The translations under genes and the position numbers were made by a program. From the NCBI GenBank assembly GCA_937922435.1, contig CAKZVT010000033.1, positions 1 through 43,785 of the forward strand: DNA of 43,785 nucleotides, written 5' to 3'. A model generated the notes under the pieces. That model was not told the DNA's origin and made no database searches. It saw nothing but the letters and a program-made list of their open reading frames with translations. This stretch comes from an uncultured Prevotella sp. (lineage in GTDB: Bacteria > Bacteroidota > Bacteroidia > Bacteroidales > Bacteroidaceae). This document shows, piece by piece, positions 22,538-31,453 of the stretch. The number at the start of each line of letters is the position of its first letter. Within the stretch, counting starts at the first letter, position 1.

Positions 22538-22756
22538 TTATTTGTATCTGAACACTATTCTGCCTTTCGTCAAATCGTAAGGACTCATCTCGACCTTCAC
22601 CTTGTCACCGGGAAGTATCTTGATGTAGTGCATCCTCATCTTACCGGAAATATGAGCTGTTATAGGACAGCCATTCTCCAACTCTACTCGGAACATGGCG
22701 TTGGACAACGCCTCCACAATAGTCCCGTCCTGTTCAATCGCGTCTTGCTTTGCCAT
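22538..22756 (-). CDS. infA: Translation initiation factor IF-1
   Basis: 72 residues, exactly the family size; a single S1/OB-fold (AKQDAIEQDGTIVEALSN, then HISGKMRMHYIKILPGDKV, then YDLTKGRIVFRYK). Binds the 30S A-site during initiation. Eleven bases after map. Confidence 0.97.
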   Translation of the reverse strand: MAKQDAIEQDGTIVEALSNAMFRVELENGCPITAHISGKMRMHYIKILPGDKVKVEMSPYDLTKGRIVFRYK

Positions 22757-22767
22757 TCGTGTTTAAT

Positions 22768-23565
22768 TTATGAAATTCCTTCTAACTGTTCTATTTCTTC
22801 AAAAGAAGACAAAATCTCCGCCTTTCCCCTGCGCACCGCTACGGTGTGCTCAAAATGAGCGGCAGGCTTGCCGTCGCGCGTCCTTATCGTCCAACGGTCA
22901 GGCATCATGTAAACGAACCGTCCGCCCATTGTTATCATCGGCTCGACGGCAATACACATCCCTGCCTTCAGCAGCACACCGCTTCCGCGTACCCCATAAT
23001 TAGGGACAGCCGGCTCTTCATGCATACTGCGTCCTATTCCATGGCCGGTCAATTCCCTGACTACGCCATAACCAGACGATTCGCAATATTCTTGGACGGC
23101 ATTCCCGATATCACCAACGTGCTTTCCAGCAACAGCGTTTTCTATGCCAAGAAAGAGTGCTCGCTTAGTCACAGCAAGAAGTGTCTTTACCTCAGGTTTG
23201 ACTTCGCCGACACAGAACGTATAGCATGAATCGCCGTTAAAGCCATCAAGCAAGACGCCGCAATCTACCGAAATTATGTCTCCGTCCCTCAAAATCGTCT
23301 CCTCATCCGGCACACCATGAACGACTACATCATTCACTGACGTACAGATGCTTGCAGGAAAAGGATTTCCCAAAGGATTGGGACAACCCTTAAAAGCAGG
23401 CACTGCCCCATTATCCTTTATGTACTCTTCAGCTATCTTGTCCAACTGGAGAGTGGTAACACCCGGTTTGATGTGCTTCGCTATCTCTCCGAGTGTCTTT
23501 CCCACCAGCCTGTTGGCCTTACGCATCAAATCAATCTCGTCTTCGGTCTTCAGAAAAATCTTCAT
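22768..23565 (-). CDS. map: Methionine aminopeptidase type I
   Basis: 265 residues. Removes the start methionine of new proteins co-translationally. All five metal ligands are present: D101 (ISVDCG), D112 (NGDSCY), H175 (LTGHGIG), E208 (AVEPM) and E239 (FEHTV), plus the substrate histidine in VVHGVP (H83). No N-terminal zinc-finger extension, as expected for the bacterial type. Lies between secY and infA; adk, which precedes map in some phyla, is absent here. Confidence 0.97.
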   Translation of the reverse strand: MKIFLKTEDEIDLMRKANRLVGKTLGEIAKHIKPGVTTLQLDKIAEEYIKDNGAVPAFKGCPNPLGNPFPASICTSVNDVVVHGVPDEETILRDGDIISVDCGVLLDGFNGDSCYTFCVGEVKPEVKTLLAVTKRALFLGIENAVAGKHVGDIGNAVQEYCESSGYGVVRELTGHGIGRSMHEEPAVPNYGVRGSGVLLKAGMCIAVEPMITMGGRFVYMMPDRWTIRTRDGKPAAHFEHTVAVRRGKAEILSSFEEIEQLEGIS

Positions 23566-23587
23566 TCAGAAAGAAATCTCCCAGCCA

Positions 23588-24928
23588 TCAATATGCAGAT
23601 ACTGTATTGCGGCCACGTATACGGCCTGAGTTCAACAATCCGTCATAATGACGCATCATCAAATGACTCTCAATCTGCTGCAGCGTATCGATGACAACAC
23701 CGACGAGAATCAAGAGCGATGTTCCTCCAAAGAACTGCGAGAAGGCATCCTGTACATCCAACAACCCAGCCAAAGCCGGCATTATTGCGATAAACGCGAT
23801 GAACAACGAGCCAGGCAAAGTTATACGCGACATAACGGTATCGATATAGTCAGCCGTGTCCTTACCCGGCTTAATGCCTGGAATAAAGCCATTGTTGCGC
23901 TTCATGTCTTCAGCCATCTGCGTCGGGTTCAGAGTTATAGCCGTATAAAAATACGTGAACGCTATAATCAATGCAGCGAACACAACATTATACAGCAAGC
24001 TCCGATGGTCCATCAACGAACGGACAACATACCCACTCTGGTCGGTTGAATACTGGTAAATCGCCAAAGGAATAAACATCAGCGCCTGAGCGAAGATGAT
24101 AGGCATGACGTTGGCTGCAAACAGCTTCAAAGGCACATACTGGCGCGCACCACCATATTGCTTGTTGCCAACAATACGCTTGGCGTACTGTACAGGAATC
24201 TTGCGCACACCTTGAACTAAAAGCAAAGATGCACATACGACAGCATAAAGGATGGCTATTTCGATGATGAACATGACAAGTCCACCGCCTGAAATCGCAG
24301 TAAAGCGCGAGCTAACCTCCTGGATGAAGGCCTGCGGAAGACGTGCGATTATACCAATCATTATTATCAGAGAAACACCATTGCCGATGCCTTTATCAGT
24401 TATGCGCTCGCCCAACCAAAGGACAAACATGCTGCCGGCAGCAAGGATGACCGTAGCCGAAATCATGAATACAGACCAATCGATGCCAGAAGCCAACGCA
24501 CCATAAGCCTGGGCTTTCAAGTTCATCAAATAAGAGGGAGCTTGGAAAAGAAGGATGGCAACAGTCAAGATACGGGTATACCAATTTATCTTCTTCCTTC
24601 CGCTCTCACCCTCACGCTGCATTTTCTGGAAATACGGCACAGCCACGGCAAGCAGCTGCATGACGATTGACGCTGAGATATAAGGCATAATTCCCAATGC
24701 GAATATTGACGCATTGGAAAACGCTCCACCGGAGAACATGTCCAACAGCGACATGAGGCCGCCGCTGGTCTGCGTTTGCAGCTTCTGCAACATTGAAGGG
24801 TCTATGCCGGGCAGAACCACGAACGACCCGAAACGGTAAATTGCAACAAACGTTATGGTAATGAGGATTCGCTGACGCAAATCCTCAATTTTCCAACAGT
24901 TCTTCAGTGTCTCTATAAACTTTTTCAT
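23588..24928 (-). CDS. secY: Protein translocase subunit SecY
   Basis: 446 residues with the ten membrane segments of the Sec channel. Family signatures are RFGSFVVLPGIDP in the first periplasmic region, the plug-region pattern around LMSLLDMFSGGAFSNASIFA, and LFIAFIAIMPAL near the C-terminus. It inserts and exports proteins with SecE/SecG and SecA. Four bases downstream of rplO, so translation is probably coupled. Confidence 0.97.
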   Translation of the reverse strand: MKKFIETLKNCWKIEDLRQRILITITFVAIYRFGSFVVLPGIDPSMLQKLQTQTSGGLMSLLDMFSGGAFSNASIFALGIMPYISASIVMQLLAVAVPYFQKMQREGESGRKKINWYTRILTVAILLFQAPSYLMNLKAQAYGALASGIDWSVFMISATVILAAGSMFVLWLGERITDKGIGNGVSLIIMIGIIARLPQAFIQEVSSRFTAISGGGLVMFIIEIAILYAVVCASLLLVQGVRKIPVQYAKRIVGNKQYGGARQYVPLKLFAANVMPIIFAQALMFIPLAIYQYSTDQSGYVVRSLMDHRSLLYNVVFAALIIAFTYFYTAITLNPTQMAEDMKRNNGFIPGIKPGKDTADYIDTVMSRITLPGSLFIAFIAIMPALAGLLDVQDAFSQFFGGTSLLILVGVVIDTLQQIESHLMMRHYDGLLNSGRIRGRNTVSAY

Positions 24929-24932
24929 TTAC

Positions 24933-25379
24933 TCAGATTATAGTTGTGTTACCACCTGCTGCCTTGATAGCCTCTTCGGCAGATTTCGAGAAGGCATTAG
25001 CCTCTACTTCAAGCTTCGCCTTAAGCTCGCCATTGCCAAGAATCTTTACCAATTCTTTTCCATTGGTAAGACCAGCCTCCTTCAACTCGCGAATACCAAT
25101 CTTGGTAATACCTTTAGCCTCAGATATAGCTTGGAGTGTGGAAAGATTAACCACAAAGTATTCCTTATGATTGATGTTCTTAAAGCCGAACTTGGGCACT
25201 CGGCGCTGCAACGGCATCTGACCGCCTTCAAATCCGATTTTCCTCTTGTAACCAGAACGAGCTTTCGCACCCTTGTGACCACGGGTAGAAGTACCTCCCA
25301 AGCCCGAGCCCGGACCGCGACCTAAACGACGACGTGAATGCGTTGACCCTGCAGCTGGTTTCAAATTATTTAGTTTCAT
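24933..25379 (-). CDS. rplO: 50S ribosomal protein L15
   Basis: 148 residues from MKLNNLKPAAGSTHSRRR; an ATG two codons upstream is less like the family start. The glycine/arginine-rich N-terminal arm (RLGRGPGSGLGGTSTRGHKG) threads into 23S rRNA; the C-terminal part is the L18e/L15-like globular domain. 27 bases after rpmD. Confidence 0.96.
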   Translation of the reverse strand: MKLNNLKPAAGSTHSRRRLGRGPGSGLGGTSTRGHKGAKARSGYKRKIGFEGGQMPLQRRVPKFGFKNINHKEYFVVNLSTLQAISEAKGITKIGIRELKEAGLTNGKELVKILGNGELKAKLEVEANAFSKSAEEAIKAAGGNTTII

Positions 25380-25406
25380 AATCATTCCTTAGTTTTTGAA
25401 AGTTAT

Positions 25407-25583
25407 TTACTCGATAACGGTTACCAAGTGGTGAACCTTCCTTATCATGCCCCTGAGAACAGGAGAGTCCTCACGCTCGACAACCTGAGATATCTTGTGC
25501 AAGCCAAGAGATTCAAGAGTACGCTTCTGGTCAATTGGAGCACCGATTTTGCTTTTAATCTGCTTGATTTTGATTGTTGCCAT
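25407..25583 (-). CDS. rpmD: 50S ribosomal protein L30
   Basis: 58 residues: ATIKIKQIKSKIGAPIDQKR, then LGLHKISQVVERED, ending HHLVTVIE. A clear Shine-Dalgarno GGAGG (25594-25590) stands six bases before the ATG, which is unusual in this region. Sits between rpsE and rplO. Confidence 0.95.
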   Translation of the reverse strand: MATIKIKQIKSKIGAPIDQKRTLESLGLHKISQVVEREDSPVLRGMIRKVHHLVTVIE

Positions 25584-25595
25584 ATCTGACCTCCT

Positions 25596-26108
25596 TTATC
25601 CTCTAAAAACTTTATCCATACTTATGCCACGTGTCTTGGCTACTGTATACGCATCACGCATCTGGCTTAATGCAACAATCGTGGCCTTTACAAGGTTATG
25701 GGGATTGGATGAGCCTTTTGACTTCGCAAGCACATCCTTGACGCCAACACTCTCAAGCACAGCACGCATAGCGCCACCGGCAACAAGACCGGTACCGGCT
25801 GCAGCAGGCTTCAAGAATACCCGCGCTCCACCAAAGGTTGCTTCAATCTCGTGAGGAACAGTGCCTTTCAAAACTGGGACTTTTATCAGGTTCTTCTTAG
25901 CAGCTTCAACACCTTTTGATATTGCGGCTGTAACTTCACCAGCTTTTCCAAGTCCCCAACCTATGACACCGTTGCCGTCACCAACAACAACAATTGCAGC
26001 AAAAGTAAAGGTTCGGCCACCCTTCGTCACTTTTGTAACACGGTTGATAGCAACCAGCCTGTCCTTCAACTCTATGTCACTGTTTATCTTAACTTTATTC
26101 ATTGCCAT
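25596..26108 (-). CDS. rpsE: 30S ribosomal protein S5
   Basis: 170 residues. The N-terminal dsRNA-binding-like domain includes RLVAINRVTKVTKGGRTFTF and GDGNGVIGWGLGKAGEV, the loop region where spectinomycin-resistance mutations occur in other bacteria. The C-terminal domain contains GGAMRAVLE. Helps decoding accuracy. Two in-frame ATGs (26108, 26102) are possible starts. Six bases after rplR. Confidence 0.96.
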   Translation of the reverse strand: MAMNKVKINSDIELKDRLVAINRVTKVTKGGRTFTFAAIVVVGDGNGVIGWGLGKAGEVTAAISKGVEAAKKNLIKVPVLKGTVPHEIEATFGGARVFLKPAAAGTGLVAGGAMRAVLESVGVKDVLAKSKGSSNPHNLVKATIVALSQMRDAYTVAKTRGISMDKVFRG

Positions 26109-26114
26109 AATCGA

Positions 26115-26459
26115 TTAAAAATTAAGTCCTCCCTTACGGGCTGCATCTGCAAGTTCCTTGACACGACCATGGTAAAGGTAGCCGTTACGGTCAAATACAA
26201 CCTTGGAAATTCCAGCTTCTACAGCTTTCTTTGCAATAAGCTCACCGACCTTGGCAGCCTGCTCGCACTTAGGCATAGCCTCCATGCCACGTGATGAAGC
26301 AGAGGCCAATGTGGTTCCGGTCAAATCATTGATTATCTGAACATATATCTGCTTGTTGCTACGGAATACACTCATGCGAGGACGTTCTGCCGTTCCGCTA
26401 ACACGCTTGCGAATTCTGAACTTTATCTTGATTCGTCTTTCTGTTTTCTTTGTTGTCAT
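26115..26459 (-). CDS. rplR: 50S ribosomal protein L18
   Basis: 114 residues, with a basic N-terminus (KKTERRIKIKFRIRKRVSG) and conserved RPRMSVFRSNKQIYVQIIND and VFDRNGYLYHGRVKELADAA. It binds 5S rRNA with L5 and brings it into the large subunit. Confidence 0.96.
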   Translation of the reverse strand: MTTKKTERRIKIKFRIRKRVSGTAERPRMSVFRSNKQIYVQIINDLTGTTLASASSRGMEAMPKCEQAAKVGELIAKKAVEAGISKVVFDRNGYLYHGRVKELADAARKGGLNF

Positions 26460-26477
26460 AATCGTAAAATATTAAAG

Positions 26478-27044
26478 TTACTTAGCAGCTGCAGTCTTAC
26501 CAGACTTTCTGCGGATGACTTCGCCTTGGAACAATATACCCTTGCCCTTGTAAGGTTCAGGCATACGGAAAGAACGGATTTTTGCACAAATAAGTCCGAG
26601 CAACGCCTTGTCGCATGACTCCAAAATAATCAGAGGGTTCTGATTCCTTTCTGATTTTGTCTCAACCTTAACCTCCTTAGGCAACTGGATGAATATAGGA
26701 TGCGTGTACCCTAACGCAAATTCTATGATATTACCCTGATTCGACACACGGTAACCGACTCCGACAAGTTCGAGCACCTTCTTGTAGCCTTCGCTTACAC
26801 CTACTACCATGTTATTGACAAGGGCGCGGTAAAGGCCGTGGAACGCCTGCTTCTGCTTGGTGTTAACCGGGCTGTTCTCGTCTATTTCAAACAAGATATG
26901 ATTATCCTCTATCTTGACAATGATTGAAGAATCAACTTTTTGCGAAAGTTCACCCTTAGGACCTTTTACACTAACAACTCCATTGTTGAGAGCAACAGTA
27001 ACTCCAGAAGGAATGCTAATTGGCAATTTTCCTATTCTTGACAT
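26478..27044 (-). CDS. rplF: 50S ribosomal protein L6
   Basis: 188 residues, two repeated L6 domains. Landmarks: SRIGKLPISIPSGVTV at the start, LVNNMVVGVSEGYKK in the middle, and the C-terminal PEPYKGKGILFQGEVIRRKS. Located near the factor-binding site. A full Shine-Dalgarno AGGAGG (27058-27053) precedes the ATG by eight bases. Confidence 0.96.
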   Translation of the reverse strand: MSRIGKLPISIPSGVTVALNNGVVSVKGPKGELSQKVDSSIIVKIEDNHILFEIDENSPVNTKQKQAFHGLYRALVNNMVVGVSEGYKKVLELVGVGYRVSNQGNIIEFALGYTHPIFIQLPKEVKVETKSERNQNPLIILESCDKALLGLICAKIRSFRMPEPYKGKGILFQGEVIRRKSGKTAAAK

Positions 27045-27060
27045 ATTACAATCCTCCTAA

Positions 27061-27456
27061 TTAATATACGTAGCAAAGAACCTCACCGCCAATTTTAAGC
27101 GCAGAAGCCTCTTTGTCTGTCATTACACCTTTGGAAGTGGACAAGATAGCAATGCCCAATCCATTAATAACTCTCGGCATGTCCTTATATCCGGTATACT
27201 TACGCAAACCGGGGGTAGACACTCTTTTCAAACACCTGATGGCGTTCTCTTTTGTTGCAGGGTCATACTTCAATGCGACCTTGATGGTACCTTGGGGGCC
27301 ATCCTCGATAAATTTGTAATTCAGGATGTAACCCTTCTCGAAGAGGATTTTCGTAATCTCTTTCTTCAAGTTTGAGGCAGGAACTTCAACAACACGGTGG
27401 TGAGCCATGATTGCATTTCTTAACCTCGTCAGATAATCTGCTATTGGATCTGTCAT
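27061..27456 (-). CDS. rpsH: 30S ribosomal protein S8
   Basis: 131 residues: TDPIADYLTRLRNAIMAHHR at the start and the C-terminal block GLGIAILSTSKGVMTDKEA. Central 16S binder; in E. coli it also represses the spc operon at the rplE region. The 61-base gap upstream carries only a small 5-bp hairpin. Confidence 0.96.
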   Translation of the reverse strand: MTDPIADYLTRLRNAIMAHHRVVEVPASNLKKEITKILFEKGYILNYKFIEDGPQGTIKVALKYDPATKENAIRCLKRVSTPGLRKYTGYKDMPRVINGLGIAILSTSKGVMTDKEASALKIGGEVLCYVY

Positions 27457-27517
27457 AAAAATAAATGTTTAATTAATCGGGACTGCCCCGACAATATTAA
27501 ATAAAATCACCTTGCCT

Positions 27518-27820
27518 TTACCAGCTTGCCTTCTTCACACCAGGTATGAGACCTGCTGAAGCCATCTCGCGGAATTGTATACGAGAAAGGCCGAACTGGC
27601 GCATGTATCCTTTCGGACGACCTGTTATCTTGCAACGGTTGTGAAGACGGATAGGATTGGCGTTACGGGGTATGCTCTGCAATTTACGCGCAGCCTCATA
27701 AGCCTCAGCAGGGTCATCTGTCGTTGCAATAATTTTCTTCAAAGCCGCACGTTTCTCAGCATAACGAGCAACAAGCTTTGCACGCTTGACTTCGCGGGCT
27801 TTCATTGATTCTTTTGCCAT
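27518..27820 (-). CDS. rpsN: 30S ribosomal protein S14, long zinc-free form
   Basis: 100 residues, the long C-minus type with one cysteine rather than the short zinc-finger type. Typical C-terminus: NRCKITGRPKGYMRQFGLSR, then REMASAGLIPGVKKASW. Head protein near the A-site. Five bases after rplE. Confidence 0.96.
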   Translation of the reverse strand: MAKESMKAREVKRAKLVARYAEKRAALKKIIATTDDPAEAYEAARKLQSIPRNANPIRLHNRCKITGRPKGYMRQFGLSRIQFREMASAGLIPGVKKASW

Positions 27821-27825
27821 ATCTC

Positions 27826-28380
27826 TTAATCGTTTTTAGCGTTCTTGAAAGGTAAACCAAATGCCTTTAACAAAGCATAGCCTTCTTCATCAGTCTTAGC
27901 CGATGTTACGAAAGTGATGTTCATACCCTGAATCTTATCAATCGCATCAATATTGATTTCGGGGAAGATAATCTGCTCCTGGATGCCAAGCGTGTAATTT
28001 CCACGGCCGTCGAACTTGCTTTCAATACCCTTGAAGTCGCGAATACGCGGCAATGCTATGCGCACAAGCCTTTCAAGGAACTCATACATACGCTCACGAC
28101 GCAACGTAACCATCACGCCGATAGGCATCTTTTTACGAAGCTTGAAATTCGCGATGTCCTTCTTAGAGTAAGTTGCAACGGCTTTCTGGCCAGTTATCGC
28201 TGTAATCTCATTGATTGCGACATCAATGATTTTCCTATCCTGTGTAGCATCTCCAAGTCCTTGGTTTACAACAATCTTCTTCAGGACAGGAACCTGCATC
28301 TTAGAAGAATAATTAAACTGTTTCTGCAGCGCGGGGGCGATTGTCTCCGCATATACCTTCTTTAATTCAGCTGTATTCAT
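27826..28380 (-). CDS. rplE: 50S ribosomal protein L5
   Basis: 184 residues: GLGDATQDRKIIDVAINEI, ITGQKAVATYSKKDIANFKL, RGNYTLGIQEQIIFPEI. Holds 5S rRNA and forms bridge B1b to S13. The start overlaps the rplX stop by one base and a GGGAGG-like Shine-Dalgarno lies inside the rplX end. Confidence 0.96.
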   Translation of the reverse strand: MNTAELKKVYAETIAPALQKQFNYSSKMQVPVLKKIVVNQGLGDATQDRKIIDVAINEITAITGQKAVATYSKKDIANFKLRKKMPIGVMVTLRRERMYEFLERLVRIALPRIRDFKGIESKFDGRGNYTLGIQEQIIFPEINIDAIDKIQGMNITFVTSAKTDEEGYALLKAFGLPFKNAKND

Positions 28381-28700
28381 TATTTAATTTCCTCCCCTGA
28401 TTTTTTTGCTATTCGAACTTTCTTGCCGTCCTCGGTCCTCTTGATGGCGATACGAGTAGGCTTTCCGCTCTTCGGGTCTATCAAACTCAAATTTGAAACA
28501 TGGATAGGAGCTTCCTGCTTGATTATTCCACCTTGGGGATATTTGGCACTAGGCTTCATGTTCTTTGAAACCATGTTAACTCCTTCAACGATGGCACGCT
28601 GCTTTTCCACCAAAACCTTGAGCACCTTGCCGGTCTTGCCTTTGTCCTCGCCGGCCAAGACTATAACCGTGTCATTCCTTTTAATATGTAACTTATTCAT
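28380..28700 (-). CDS. rplX: 50S ribosomal protein L24
   Basis: 106 residues from MNKLHIKRNDTVIVLAGEDK; an in-frame ATG 48 bases upstream runs into rplN and is not family-like. KOW motif at ~3-35 (DTVIVLAGEDKGKTGKVLKV). Early assembly protein at the exit-tunnel mouth. Confidence 0.95.
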   Translation of the reverse strand: MNKLHIKRNDTVIVLAGEDKGKTGKVLKVLVEKQRAIVEGVNMVSKNMKPSAKYPQGGIIKQEAPIHVSNLSLIDPKSGKPTRIAIKRTEDGKKVRIAKKSGEEIK

Positions 28701-28719
28701 TACTAATCCACTTTTAATG

Positions 28720-29085
28720 TTAAAGAACTTCAGGTGCCAAAGATACAACTTTCATATTCACAGCGCGGAGTTCACGCGCAACAGGGCCGAAAATACGGCT
28801 TCCACGAAGTTCGCCTGCATTGTTCAGCAAGACACAAGCATTGTCGTCGAAACGGATATACGAACCATCGGCACGACGAATCTCCTTCTTTGTACGTACT
28901 ATCAAAGCCTTGGATACTGCACCCTTTTTCAAATCACTTGAAGGTATGACGTTCTTGACAGCTACGACAATCACGTCACCTACACTTGCATAACGGCGAC
29001 GCGTACCACCAAGCACACGTATACAGAGAGCCTCGCGTGCGCCGCTGTTGTCACATACTGTAAGTCTTGATTCTGCCTGTATCAT
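28720..29085 (-). CDS. rplN: 50S ribosomal protein L14
   Basis: 121 residues, normal: MIQAESRLTVCDNSGAREAL, then VGDVIVVAVKNVIP, and RIFGPVARELR. Sits at the subunit interface near the 16S. Two bases after rpsQ. Confidence 0.97.
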   Translation of the reverse strand: MIQAESRLTVCDNSGAREALCIRVLGGTRRRYASVGDVIVVAVKNVIPSSDLKKGAVSKALIVRTKKEIRRADGSYIRFDDNACVLLNNAGELRGSRIFGPVARELRAVNMKVVSLAPEVL

Positions 29086-29087
29086 AA

Positions 29088-29345
29088 TTACTTAGCTTTT
29101 TCAATTATTTGAACCAATCTCCATCTTTTTGTCTTACTCAAAGGACGGGTCTCCATAATGAGGACCGTATCACCGATATTTGCCTCATTCTTTTCATCAT
29201 GTGCATGGTATTTCTTCGTTTTCTGGACGAATTTACCATATATAGGGTGCATCTCCTTGAACTTGGCTGCAATAACAATGGTTTTATCCATCTTGTTGCT
29301 TATAACGACACCCGTTCTTGTCTTTCTTAAATTTCTATTTTCCAT
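29088..29345 (-). CDS. rpsQ: 30S ribosomal protein S17
   Basis: 85 residues from MENRNLRKTRTGVVISNKMD; an ATG three codons earlier (29354) is also possible. OB-fold with the family pattern DKTIVIAAKFKEMHPIYGKF and the C-terminal ETRPLSKTKRWRLVQII. Binds 16S helix 11. Confidence 0.95.
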   Translation of the reverse strand: MENRNLRKTRTGVVISNKMDKTIVIAAKFKEMHPIYGKFVQKTKKYHAHDEKNEANIGDTVLIMETRPLSKTKRWRLVQIIEKAK

Positions 29346-29356
29346 CTGAACCATTG

Positions 29357-29551
29357 TTATTTGTTAAGTTCCCTTTGACGGAGAACTGTTTTCATGCGTG
29401 CTATATCACGACGTGCCGCCTTTATCTGCGAAGGATTCTCCAACGGAGTGATTGCATGATTCAACTTCATCTGATGGTACTTTGCAACCTCTGCCTCAAG
29501 CCTCTCGACCAAATCCTTGGTCTCAAGCTCCCTTACTTCTTTAATCTTCAT
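29357..29551 (-). CDS. rpmC: 50S ribosomal protein L29
   Basis: 64 residues from the ATG at 29551 (MKIKEVRELETKDLVERL); a TTG two codons upstream is less likely. Two-helix coiled protein ending RMKTVLRQRELNK. Near the tunnel exit, docking L23 and SRP/trigger factor. Two bases after rplP. Confidence 0.95.
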   Translation of the reverse strand: MKIKEVRELETKDLVERLEAEVAKYHQMKLNHAITPLENPSQIKAARRDIARMKTVLRQRELNK

Positions 29552-29553
29552 AA

Positions 29554-29982
29554 TCAAGCGTTTTTATCGTAATCACGTCTAACAACAAATTTTGTCTTTA
29601 CCGGCAATTTCTGCGCTGCAAGGCGTAAAGCCTCCTTGGCCACATCGAACGAAACGCCTTCAACCTCGAAAAGGATACGTCCTGGAGTAACAGGTGCGAC
29701 CCATCCAGCAGGGTCACCCTTACCTTTACCCATTCGGACATCAGCAGGCTTACGCGTAATTGGTTTGTCCGGGAAAATACGTATCCACACCTGGCCTTCA
29801 CGCTGCATATAACGGTTGACAGCTACACGCGCTGCCTCTATCTGGCGGCTGTCCAGCCATTTGGCCTCAAGGGTCTTGATGCCAAACGAACCAAAAGCCA
29901 ATTGCGTACCCCTATGGGCGTTGCCCTTATTGCCGCGGCCATCTTGGGGTCTTCTATATTTTACTCTTTTTGGCTGTAACAT
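29554..29982 (-). CDS. rplP: 50S ribosomal protein L16
   Basis: 142 residues: MLQPKRVKYRRPQDGRGNKG, GKGKGDPAGWVAPVTPGRIL, and the arginine-rich loop near QREGQVWIRIFPDKP. Contacts A-site tRNA. Fourteen bases after rpsC. Confidence 0.96.
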   Translation of the reverse strand: MLQPKRVKYRRPQDGRGNKGNAHRGTQLAFGSFGIKTLEAKWLDSRQIEAARVAVNRYMQREGQVWIRIFPDKPITRKPADVRMGKGKGDPAGWVAPVTPGRILFEVEGVSFDVAKEALRLAAQKLPVKTKFVVRRDYDKNA

Positions 29983-29996
29983 GATAGATTCTTTCT

Positions 29997-30716
29997 TTAA
30001 CGGTTATTGTTTCTCTTACGACTTGGTCTCGGCTTGCCGTTGGGGCGTCCACCCTGCTTCTCCTGAGAGAAATTGACAGAAAGGTCACGTTTGCCATAAA
30101 CCTCTCCGCGGCAAATCCAAACCTTTATGCCCAACAAGCCAACCTTTGTCAGAGCCTCGGCCTGGCAGAAGTCAATGTCGGCCCTGAATGTATGCAAAGG
30201 CGTGCGGCCCTCTTTATACATCTCCTTACGAGCCATTTCGGCACCGTTGAGGCGGCCTGTTATCTGAACCTTTATGCCTTCGGCTCCTGCACGCATCGTA
30301 TTAGCCACAGCCATTTTTATTGCACGACGGTAAGCAATCTTACCCTCAACCTGCCGCGCAATATTGTTAGCCACGATAGTCGCATCAAGTTCCGGCTTCT
30401 TTACTTCGTAAATATTTATCTGGATTTCCTTGTCGTAAAGCTTTTTCAACTCTTCTTTCAACTTGTCGACATCCTGTCCGCCCTTGCCTATTACGAGGCC
30501 GGGACGAGCTGTGCATATAGTGATGGTGACAAGTTTCAATGTACGCTCAATGACGATGCGAGATACACTGGCTTTTGCCAGACGCTCGTTCAGGTACTTG
30601 CGGATTTTCATATCCTCAACGAGGTTGTCGCCAAAGTTCTTTCCACCGAACCAATTTGAATCCCAACCTCTTATAATACCGAGACGGTTGCTTATCGGAT
30701 TAACTTTCTGTCCCAT
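29997..30716 (-). CDS. rpsC: 30S ribosomal protein S3
   Basis: 239 residues. The KH domain (~38-107) has the GxxG loop in GLVIGKGGQDVDKL; the C-terminal domain includes GAEGIKVQITGRLNGAEMAR. A basic tail (RPNGKPRPSRKRNNNR) follows. Lines the mRNA entry tunnel and helps unwind mRNA. Confidence 0.96.
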   Translation of the reverse strand: MGQKVNPISNRLGIIRGWDSNWFGGKNFGDNLVEDMKIRKYLNERLAKASVSRIVIERTLKLVTITICTARPGLVIGKGGQDVDKLKEELKKLYDKEIQINIYEVKKPELDATIVANNIARQVEGKIAYRRAIKMAVANTMRAGAEGIKVQITGRLNGAEMARKEMYKEGRTPLHTFRADIDFCQAEALTKVGLLGIKVWICRGEVYGKRDLSVNFSQEKQGGRPNGKPRPSRKRNNNR

Positions 30717-30724
30717 TCTGCTTT

Positions 30725-31129
30725 TTATTTTTCGTCATTAGTTTTGGCATCAACAAACAATGTAACGTGATTGCTGCGCTTACGTATACGGTAACCACGT
30801 CCCTGAGGTGCCGGCCTCATTCGCTTCATCGTGACACCTTCGTCAACGAACACCTTGGATATATAAAGTTCACCGTCTTCAGCCTTTCGGTCGTTCTTCG
30901 TCTCCCAATTGGCAATGGCAGAACGCAAAAGTTTCTCAACATCGGCTGCTGCCGCTTTCTTCGAGAACCTCAAAACTCCAAGGGCACGGTTCACCTCCAT
31001 TCCACGTATCATGTCAACGACATAACGCATCTTACGAGGAGAAGAGGGCACGCCTTTGAGCTTTGCAAAATACATTGTCTTGCGGGCTTCTTTTCTCTTT
31101 TCAGCCGCTATTTTTTTTCTTGCTCCCAT
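30725..31129 (-). CDS. rplV: 50S ribosomal protein L22
   Basis: 134 residues. A basic N-terminal extension (GARKKIAAEKRKEARKTMYF) precedes the common core (VPSSPRKMRYVVDMIRG). The long hairpin that lines the exit tunnel is seen at TMKRMRPAPQGRGYRIRKRS; no deletion in the macrolide-relevant loop was noticed. Eight bases before rpsC. Confidence 0.96.
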   Translation of the reverse strand: MGARKKIAAEKRKEARKTMYFAKLKGVPSSPRKMRYVVDMIRGMEVNRALGVLRFSKKAAAADVEKLLRSAIANWETKNDRKAEDGELYISKVFVDEGVTMKRMRPAPQGRGYRIRKRSNHVTLFVDAKTNDEK

Positions 31130-31163
31130 TATATTGTCCTTTTATTTTCAATGGTTAGCCCGT

Positions 31164-31430
31164 TTACTTCTTATTTCCGGCATGGCCTCCGAAACGACGT
31201 GTCAGGGAGAACTCCCCAAGCTTGTGTCCTACCATGTTCTCGGTAATATAAACAGGTATGAATTTGTTTCCGTTATGAACTGCAACAGTATGGCCAACGA
31301 AATCAGGTGATATCATTGAAGCCCTAGCCCATGTCTTAACAACGCTCTTCTTGCCGCTCTCGTTCATGGCAAGGATTTTCTTCTCGAGCGCAACATTTAT
31401 ATATGGACCTTTCTTTAATGAACGACTCAT
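31164..31430 (-). CDS. rpsS: 30S ribosomal protein S19
   Basis: 88 residues: MSRSLKKGPYINVALEKKIL, TWARASMISPDFVGHTVAVH, VGHKLGEFSLTRRFGGHAG. Head protein contacting the A-site tRNA region. Confidence 0.97.
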   Translation of the reverse strand: MSRSLKKGPYINVALEKKILAMNESGKKSVVKTWARASMISPDFVGHTVAVHNGNKFIPVYITENMVGHKLGEFSLTRRFGGHAGNKK

Positions 31431-31453
31431 AATTCTACTCTTAGTTAACTTGA